This document shows positions 57,611-64,000 of a DNA stretch of 64,000 bases, piece after piece. The stretch comes from Ottelia alismoides (Eukaryota; Streptophyta; Magnoliopsida; Alismatales; Hydrocharitaceae): NCBI GenBank assembly GCA_037367405.1, contig JAZKJV010000091.1, positions 248,001 to 312,000 on the forward strand, read 5' to 3'. Below the pieces are notes generated by a model. That model ran no database searches. It was given only the letters and a program-made list of their open reading frames with translations, and was not told the origin of the DNA. The first letter of the stretch is position 1, and each line of letters opens with the position of its first letter. Made by a program: the position numbers and the translations under genes.

Positions 57611-57846
57611 CTTACTTAGGCTATTTGTAGCCTAAGTATAGGGGGGACCTGCCTACTCATCCCTCCCTCGTTCTGTCTTCTTGTACTTAGGCCGATTTTG
57701 GCTTAAGTATAGGGGGACCCTCCTCTCAGTTCCGCTATATCACCCTATATTTGAACCGAGCCTTGGCTTCATGGCACTTGTGCTATGCGGACATAGCAAA
57801 TTTTAAGTATAGGGGGGTATACCGTATATTATTGCATATTTACTTT
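57611..57846 (+). other. PPT-like hairpin cluster in element A
   Basis: Two hairpins pair ACTTAGGC (57614-57621) with GCCTAAGT (57630-57637), and ACTTAGGCC (57686-57694) with GGCTTAAGT (57700-57708, one mismatch). Each is followed by ATAGGGGG. A third copy, TTAAGTATAGGGGGG, follows a GCTATG/CATAGC stem at 57782-57797 and leads into TATACCGTATATT...CTTTAGCC, which is conserved in D and E. Confidence 0.75.
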
Positions 57847-59515
57847 AGCCTTAGCTCATGTTTTTTTAAACTTTTAAAAAAAAATTTCGGGCAGGGTTTT
57901 GGTAAACTAGTGAACTAGTTTTGTAAAAATTATTTATTAAAATCGAGGGTTTAATTTTTGTAAATATTCCTATTTAAAAAAATTGAAAAATTAAAAATTT
58001 TCTGGGAATTTGACTCTGACTACTAGGCTTAGTACACATTTTCAGTGAGGGAACCTCGGTCTCCCTTAGCAGAGTGGGTGGTTTAGAGGACATCGCATTT
58101 TGCCCCGTCCTCAAGTAACACGGGTCTCGGCCTGTACTTACACCCATACTAGCTGAGAATGGATACTTATATTTGAGCCTGGGCCAGTCATTGTCTCTCC
58201 GAGAAATAAAAAAATTTATTAAAACCCATAAAAATCTGCAAAAGACAAAATCACTAACCCAAGGAGTTGGTGTATTCCTGACACATTTACACTCACGCAA
58301 GGCTTGAGGATTTTGAGGACACTAGATTTCTGTGATCTTGAGAGTCGGAGTTAGCATGCCTTAGCCATTAGGGTTTTTAAGACTTAATTATCCACACTCC
58401 TCTGGTTTGAAAGATTTTAGTGCGATAATGCACTCTTCATCTCTACCTTCAAGTAAATATGATCAGCACAGTTACTTCCACAACTGCATGATTGATGAAC
58501 TGAGTTGAGATATCACTTGAGGAACTAGGACCGGAGATTTGAATTTAGACCCGATCTAATGATATTCGAGGATGGGATAAAGTTAATGAAGGCTTCAGAA
58601 AACATGAGTGTCAGCAAAACCCTAGCCAGTATGTGAGCAAGATTCATATGCTATCTCTTTGATATTTACCTATGTGCTAGGGTGTGATGAAACTTAAAGG
58701 AATTTGTTGATCAGTGTGCGCCAACTTTTGGTAAAAGCAGTGGAGCTAGCCAACAAAAGAAATGAAATGTCAAAGAAAAAGCTCTGAATACCAAAGTCAA
58801 AATACAAATGAGCTTCCACCAATGGCGAGCGCTCCCAAACATTTTCAAAGTGTCCACTTGGACCAAGCGCTAATTAGGACCAAGGAGTCGGGCTGACACC
58901 ACAAAAAAGGCCCTGCATCGTAAGCGATAAAAGTCTGGGTGTCGAAGGTATCTTAGATACTCAGAAAAGACACACCCCGGTGTACTCCCAGAAAAACAAG
59001 TGCAGACGACTCCAACTCTCTTGACGGACATATTGATCAACAATATAAAAATTTACATGTGTTGAGTAAAAAGGCACTCGAGAGGCCCCTTGTTCCAATG
59101 TGAGGGTGAGAAAAATAGACACAATCCCATTACCTTCATCATTTGGTCGTCCATCAACATTTCAAGTCTGACAAACTAATGAGACGGTTGACTGAAGTAA
59201 GAGTAGACTTATTCCCTAGTATTGAGGATTATGTCTAGAGGAGAGTCTTTGGGACTGGAACTTTGAGTGATGCATCGACTCGGCTCTCATGAAATGCAGT
59301 ACACTAAATGTCATATCCTTATATTATATGTACAAAAAGAGAGTCTGATAATTAGAGAAGTTGGATTCCTTCTGACTAAGGCTTGGATAAATCCGGAGTT
59401 TTAGGATCACTTAGGTCAAGGGTCTTCGAAAGATCAAGCCTTGAAAATTTCACGCTCACTGTCAGGAATTAATCCGACTCCTTCATTCTTTAGATGCTCG
59501 AGGACGAGCATGGTC

Positions 59516-59529
59516 TAAGTATAGGGTTA
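59516..59529 (+). other. Element A polypurine tract
   Basis: TAAGTATAGGGTTA sits directly before the 3' LTR start, downstream of GCTCGAGGACGAGC. It is weaker than the GGGGG form in D and E because the G run is cut to three. Confidence 0.65.
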
Positions 59530-59866
59530 TGATGAATCTCGTATTCATCATGCTAAAAGCCGCTAATTAAAACCCCTGCTTAATCAATCCAATAAAAATA
59601 CCCTCTAATTCTTTGTTTTTATCTTGTATTATATTGTGTATAATTTACCATTAAGTTATTGTAATTAATTCCCTTTATTTTCTTGCAATTAATTTATCCT
59701 CAAAACCCCCTAAAAATTAGTTAGAATAATTGTCCATAAATCACTGACCATTAAAAAGATAAAAAATACAAAAACATCTCAAAACCACAAAATCGGTGTT
59801 TTTATCCCCCTAAAAATACCCCCAAAAATAGGTTTTGTACAATTGACCTCTTTTAGCTTTTTGACC

Positions 59867-59911
59867 AACATGAAAGTTGTAGATCTCGTCGAAACGAGCA
59901 ACTTTCATGTT
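59867..59911 (+). other. Hairpin in element A 3' LTR (13-bp arms)
   Basis: Arms AACATGAAAGTTG and CAACTTTCATGTT are exact complements. The inner loop holds CTCG/CGAG. This is the undamaged version of the 826-869 hairpin. Confidence 0.8.
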
Positions 59912-60099
59912 TCGACTTTTTCCTAATTCAGCATCTAACTATTTCTTTTATAATTTTCTTTGTAATTATTCTCTGAATTTTCTCATTGGGCCACGTGGCG
60001 CCCTCTGGGCCGCCCACGTGGCCCGCTTCCCTTTTTGACACCCAACGCCCTTCTCAGCCGTTGGATTCACTCTCCCCCGCCTGCATCTGAACCCTCCAT

Positions 60100-60534
60100 C
60101 ACCGCCTCACTTCTTAGCCATCTGATCTATCTCCAGATCAAATCTTAGCCGCCCACTAGCGCATAATCCTCAACCGCTTGATCTCCTGCTCATCCAACGT
60201 CCCTCAACGCTCCACGTCACCCCTTCGTCCTCAGCCTTTGGATCTCCCCCTCATCACATCACATCCATTCATCCGCGCCATGATCTCCACCGTTGGATCT
60301 GCTTCAATCGCCTCCATCACCGCCTCACATCTCAGCCATCTGATCTGTCTCCAGATCAAATCTTAGCCGCCCACTAGCGCCTAATCCTCATCTGCTTGAT
60401 CTCCTTCTCATCCAACGTCCCTCAACGCTCCACGACACCCCTTCGTCCTCAGCCTTTGGATCTCCCCCTCATCACATCACATCCATTCATCCGCGCCATG
60501 ATCTCCATCGTTGGATCTGCTCCAATCGCCCCCA
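60100..60534 (+). repeat. Tandem duplication (about 218-bp unit) in A 3' LTR
   Basis: Partner of the 1058-1499 duplication. Its presence in both LTRs shows it predates this insertion of A. Confidence 0.85.
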
Positions 60535-62878
60535 TCTCCGTCGTCCAACTCCGCCTTAACTACAGCCGTTAGATCTAATTATCAGAGCTAATCTCAACCG
60601 CTACCCAGCGCTGCACCTATAACCGTCAGATCGATCTCTTACCCTACGCCTACCCATGTGCCACATCATCCCGCTCCCTCTCACCGTTAGATCCCCCCAT
60701 CACTCAATCTCGGTCGTTCCCTCACGCTCCATTATCAGCCGCTCGATCAGATCCTCAGATCTGATCGCATCCCTCAATCAACGCGACCCTCCTGACTGTT
60801 GGATCATACGATCCAACGGTCCACCACCCATCGTCAACCTCCAGCACCTCCTCCCCCAGGCGTTACGACTCGCGCACACACCTCCCCCTTCCTTTTCTGG
60901 CCGCCACCTCCGACCACCCCTCTCGCTCATAATGCCTCCTCCTCAAAGCCCTGCCCTCCTTCATCTTCGCGTAACCCCCAATCGTCATCCTCCATTATTC
61001 ACCCGCCATCAAACAGTCGTTCATTCGCCGTTCACCACCTCATAACGCCAAGAACCACCCTCCTATAAATCGCCACCTCCGTCACCATAGACCGTCGTCC
61101 ACCATTATTGGGCCATCTCCTAGCTTCCTCCGCCCCTCCGGTGACAGTGGAGGGGCGGAACGTCGAGGCGGTCATGGGGTTGGCTCGGTGTCGACCCGCG
61201 GTGCCTCCACCGCGTATCGGTGACCTCTGGGTACCGCTGAGCCCCCTGCCAAGGTCGGGCATGCCAGGGCGACGACCCAGAGCTCCCAAGGAGCTCAACC
61301 CCAGGCTACTACCTCCACCATTACCTCGCTCCGGCGAGGTGATTTTTCTTTCATTTCTTCGATTTATCCCGCTACCTACAGACACCGTCACCCTCATCCA
61401 ACCTTTTCATCAGCTTCGCAACGCCACCCTCCTTCACGCGGACCCCCTCTCCCTTCTCCAGTTCCTCCCCCACTCCGATTCCCTTCTTCTCCCACCTCGG
61501 CGGCGAAGAAACCTTCGGCCACCACTCTCGACGCCTCCACGGCCGATCACTCACCTCACAAGCACTCGCACTACACGCACGCACGCTTCGGCTTTAATTA
61601 ACCATTGGAGGATCTTCAATAGCCGGAGTTGGCACCTGAGCTCGTTCGAGCTTATCTCCTCCGGCAAAGCTCCAGGGAATTCAAGTTCTGATCATCACCG
61701 GAGCTTCGCCGCGTCTCCCAGATATCCGCCAACGCTGCAAAGAGCTCACCGGACCTCCGCCTTGCTTGGAGGGACTCTGTGGAGCAACCAGCGAGTTACC
61801 GGAGCCCAGCCTCCTCCGGTGGCTCACGGCGGAGAAGACAGTACAGATACCGTCCGATCGAAATGATCGAACGGCCACGAAGACGCCACGTGGTGGACCC
61901 GAGCCTCCAGCCCAACCTACAGGATTGGGTTATACGAACCTCAAGCTGAGCCACAGACAGCAGCCACGTGGCCCAAACCTAAGGAGCTGACCCGAGCCTA
62001 GCCCTCGCGTGCCTTGCATGTGAGGTGTTGGGTATTTTGCACAAAGGACCCTAGAAGAAATGTAATTTTCATTTTGGTCCTCCAGGCGCGTGCGTCACGT
62101 GCGTGCCTAGGGTATTTTACAGGGAGCCCCTCCAAGGTTTCAGAAATTACAAAGAGGTCCCCGCACGCATGGAAAAATTGCACTTAGGCTTTGGTAATTG
62201 CATTTAGGTCTTTCCAGGGACCTAAATGCAATATTTATCCCTTTATTTTATTGCATTTTTATTACAATTATGCCCTTGCACTGTTTTTAGCATAACTTGA
62301 GCATCATAGGTCCAAATTGCATGATTTTAGTGTCGTTTGATCCTTGTTTTGTCCTCTATATTTTAGCATATTTTATTGTCTCATTTACCACTGTTTTAGT
62401 TGAAGTGAATTTTTATGTGTCAAATGGGACCCTGTTCTCCTTGTCTTGCTTTGATCTGATGATCGCTTTTATTGTTGTGATTAAATTGACACTGATCTCA
62501 ATTCTATCATATTGCTCATAATTTTAGGGTATAATTGTAACCTTGTATTTAACATACATGAATACTTGCATATTTGCTCATGCATCACTTTAACTTGCAT
62601 AAAAACCAATTAAAAAATAGCATGCATCATGGCTTTGCTTTGTATTTACCATATTGCATCCTGTGGACCTGAAATTGGAATTAATTCACTCTGTACCTTA
62701 TGAATCGAAATTCAATAAACATATTAGGCACCCGTGTCCCTGTGTTCGACCTTGGTAGACTTGCCAAGTAAAAAATATTCCACGACATTCAAAGATCGTG
62801 GTTTTTGCTGAACCGAATTCGCCTCCTATACTACGACACTATTTTAGATTATTAAAGAGGCGAATTCAACGTTCATCA

Positions 62879-62883
62879 CATAG
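62879..62883. repeat. Target-site duplication of A, right copy (CATAG)
   Basis: CATAG follows the A LTR end GTTCATCA. Removing A plus one CATAG restores codon phase in the Copia-0 RNase H. Confidence 0.95.
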
Positions 62884-63194
62884 CAGCAACAGAGGCTGGG
62901 AAAGAAGTGTTGTGGCTACAATGCTTTCTTCGTGAGTTTGGATTGGATGACAGTGAGCCGGTTGTGTTTTGTGATAGCCAGAGCGCTATACATTTGAGCA
63001 AGAGTACGATGCACCATGCTCGCACAAAACACATTGATGTGAGATACCATTGGCTGAGGGATGCAATTGAACAGAAGCAGCTCATGTTGAAGAAGATTCA
63101 CACTGATGAGAACCCCTCAGACATGTTGACCAAGGCAGTCACTCGTGACAAACTTCAGCTCTGTAGAGAGCTGAGCGGTGTCACCTCTTCTTGA
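62884..63194 (+). pseudogene. pol: Copia-0 pol, part 2: RNase H C-terminus and stop
   Basis: This continues the RNase H frame left at 487. It opens with the AATEAGKE block that normally follows TEAEYI, then has the third catalytic aspartate in FCDSQSAI, the HIDVRYHWLRD block and the usual C-terminal signature MLTKAVTRDKLQLC. The stop is at 63192-63194. No frameshift or stop is seen, so Copia-0 pol was still open when element A inserted. PPT and LTR follow directly, as expected at the 3' end of a Copia element. Confidence 0.93.
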
Positions 63195-63228
63195 TCTCCA
63201 TCACAGGACAACACCTCCCCGTTGGGGC

Positions 63229-63240
63229 TGGAGGGGGAGG
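63229..63240 (+). other. Copia-0 polypurine tract
   Basis: A purine run GGAGGGGGAGG lies one base before the LTR start TGTTGGG. This is the primer site for plus-strand DNA synthesis and sets the 3' LTR start at 63242. Confidence 0.85.
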
Positions 63241-63241
63241 T

Positions 63242-64000
63242 TGTTGGGTTTACTTGCAATGTTCCAGCCCCAACTTGGGGGCAGCAACAATTTGCCCTTT
63301 TGCAGGGGCTCCTTTGCTATTTGCCCCACTTGGATGCCCCATTTCCAGGGACGAAAACCCCATTTCGTTGAGCACTCCCCAGCCGATTCCAGGAGCTCTC
63401 TTTTCGTGCCCTATTCCATTCCAGAGAGAAGAACGACGTCTCCTCCTCCCCATTCCTGTGAACAGCAACAGCAACAAGGATTTTCTACGGGAAACCCACC
63501 CTCCTTCACGCACGCGAGGGAGAGAGACCGAGCGGGAGAGGGTGTTGTAGTTCGGAGCTCGATCCGGCCACGGTTTGGACCGGAGGTACAGCGGCAGGCC
63601 AAGCTCGAGAGGAGCATCCATTGGAGGTCGTTGCGGACGACCTCAAGGAGCCGAGCATTGTGTTTGGGTCTCCATCCGGGAGCCCACAAGGGGAGTCACT
63701 TTATCCTTCTTGAATTTAAGCACAATATTGGTATTTTGGATACCTAGGGATAGTTAGTTACTTGTAGAAAAACTATCCATTGTGTGTGTCTTGTACCTCG
63801 GTTTTGTGGGCAACAAAACCGAGAAGAACATTGGCTCCATTTGACCGTAGTGGAATCGTTGCCGGTCTTGCCCCGTGGTTTTCCCCTTACTCACACCGAG
63901 TAAGGGTTTCCACGTAAAATTCTTGTCTCTTGTGGTTGCTTGTGTGCTTGATTGTGTTTGTTGCCATTGAGTTCCCATGTGGGGAACATATATATTGTAT
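63242..64000 (+). repeat. Copia-0 3' LTR (5' portion; runs off the window)
   Basis: The LTR starts TGTTGGGTTTACTTGC right after the PPT. The 759 bases in view hold a purine-rich GAGAGAGACC stretch near 63520 and an AT-rich TATATATTGTAT at the very end. The 5' LTR partner is outside the window, so the end cannot be placed. ORFs here on both strands have no recognisable domain and I do not call them. Confidence 0.8.

Larger units (their letters stand above)
57057..59529 (+). other. Element A interior, non-coding
   Basis: No gag or pol motif in any frame. The segment holds a leader-like part (57057-57300), a microsatellite block (57424-57548), PPT-like hairpins (57611-57846), a TATACC...TTTAGCC block also found in D and E, and about 1.5 kb of unique sequence before the PPT. 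Short ORFs on both strands lack recognisable domains. Confidence 0.8.
488..62878 (+). mobile_element. Element A: non-coding Gypsy-type LTR retrotransposon (LARD-like), 5' LTR split by element B
   Basis: The element has two LTRs of about 3.35 kb and a 5-bp TSD. A tRNA-Asp-type primer site lies two bases after the 5' LTR. The interior is only about 2.5 kb and holds no gag or pol. Subtracting the nested block 1830-55007 and one GTTAC leaves an element of about 9.2 kb. It shares LTR start, PBS type and PPT-like motifs with D and E, so it probably depends on enzymes of an Athila-like relative. This fits the class called large retrotransposon derivatives (LARD). Confidence 0.92.
59530..62878 (+). 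repeat. Element A 3' LTR (complete, 3349 bp)
   Basis: An unbroken copy from TGATGAATCTCG to GTTCATCA, followed by TSD CATAG. It matches the two-part 5' LTR over its full length. A 252-codon open frame at 61108-61866 is not conserved in the 5' LTR copy, where it is interrupted, so I treat it as chance. Confidence 0.95.
1..64000 (+). mobile_element. Copia-0: outermost Ty1/Copia LTR retrotransposon (partial; interrupted by element A)
   Basis: A plus-strand Copia element frames the whole window. Its pol enters at base 1 already inside the reverse-transcriptase C-terminus, is split at 487 by the 62.4 kb insertion A, and resumes at 62884. A polypurine tract follows at 63229 and the 3' LTR starts at 63242. 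The 5' LTR, gag, protease, integrase and most of RT lie upstream of the window. The RNase H wording and the ending MLTKAV...KLQLC resemble the Tork/Tnt1 group, an inference from motif memory only. Confidence 0.9.

Noticed and set aside
61108..61866. 252-codon open frame in the A 3' LTR
   Set aside because: The 5' LTR copy (55256-56014) is interrupted, composition is low-complexity Pro/Ser/Arg, and no domain is recognised. Read as chance in GC-rich LTR DNA.

Overview
This 64 kb window is plant nuclear DNA made, as far as I can see, entirely of LTR retrotransposons. I see no host gene, rRNA, tRNA or CRISPR. Plant origin is inferred from Copia elements with initiator-tRNA-Met primer sites, Athila-like Ty3/Gypsy coding domains with tRNA-Asp primer sites, very long (2.5-3.8 kb) LTRs and AT-rich filler. 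A flowering plant with a repeat-rich genome fits. I cannot name the species or say monocot or eudicot.

The layout is a six-level nest, which I rebuilt from LTR ends, primer binding sites (PBS), polypurine tracts (PPT) and five exact 5-bp target-site duplications (TSDs). Level 0 is a plus-strand Copia element (Copia-0) whose pol fills 1-487 and resumes at 62884, with its 3' LTR starting at 63242 and leaving the window. Element A (488-62878, plus, Gypsy-type without coding, TSD CATAG) sits in the RNase H codons of Copia-0. Element B (1830-55007, minus, Copia with a decayed interior, TSD GTTAC) sits in the 5' LTR of A. Element C (5380-48107, minus, Copia of the same family as B, TSD AAGCC) sits in the reverse-transcriptase (RT) remnant of B. 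Element D (9169-41189, minus, Athila-like Gypsy with gag-PR-RT-RH-INT, TSD ATGTC) sits in the RT of C. Element E (17687-31046, minus, gag-only Gypsy, TSD AGAGC) sits in the RT of D.

Reading outward to inward: 1-487 Copia-0; 488-1829 A 5' LTR part 1; 1830-4333 B 3' LTR; 4334-5379 B interior; 5380-7905 C 3' LTR; 7906-9168 C RT/RNase H; 9169-12975 D 3' LTR; 12976-17686 D 3' noncoding part and pol C-half; 17687-31046 E; 31047-37525 D pol N-half, gag, leader; 37526-41189 D 5' LTR; 41190-45582 C RT start, INT, gag, leader; 45583-48107 C 5' LTR; 48108-52521 B interior; 52522-55007 B 5' LTR; 55013-57036 A 5' LTR part 2; 57037-59529 A interior; 59530-62878 A 3' LTR; 62884-64000 Copia-0 end.

Copia-0 pol is frame-intact on both sides of the insertion, and the E gag frame is open. 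C and D carry a few stops and frameshifts. B has no usable coding, although its two LTRs still match closely. A, D and E share the tRNA-Asp PBS, the LTR start, LTR motif arrays and a PPT-like motif, so D relatives are the likely source of enzymes for A and E. The most unusual signal is an array of two-tier hairpins in the 3' noncoding parts of D and E. Every inner arm is a copy of the PPT motif CCTAAGTATAGGGGG, while each unit has its own outer stem that still pairs. Divergence statements come from reading by eye, not from alignment software.
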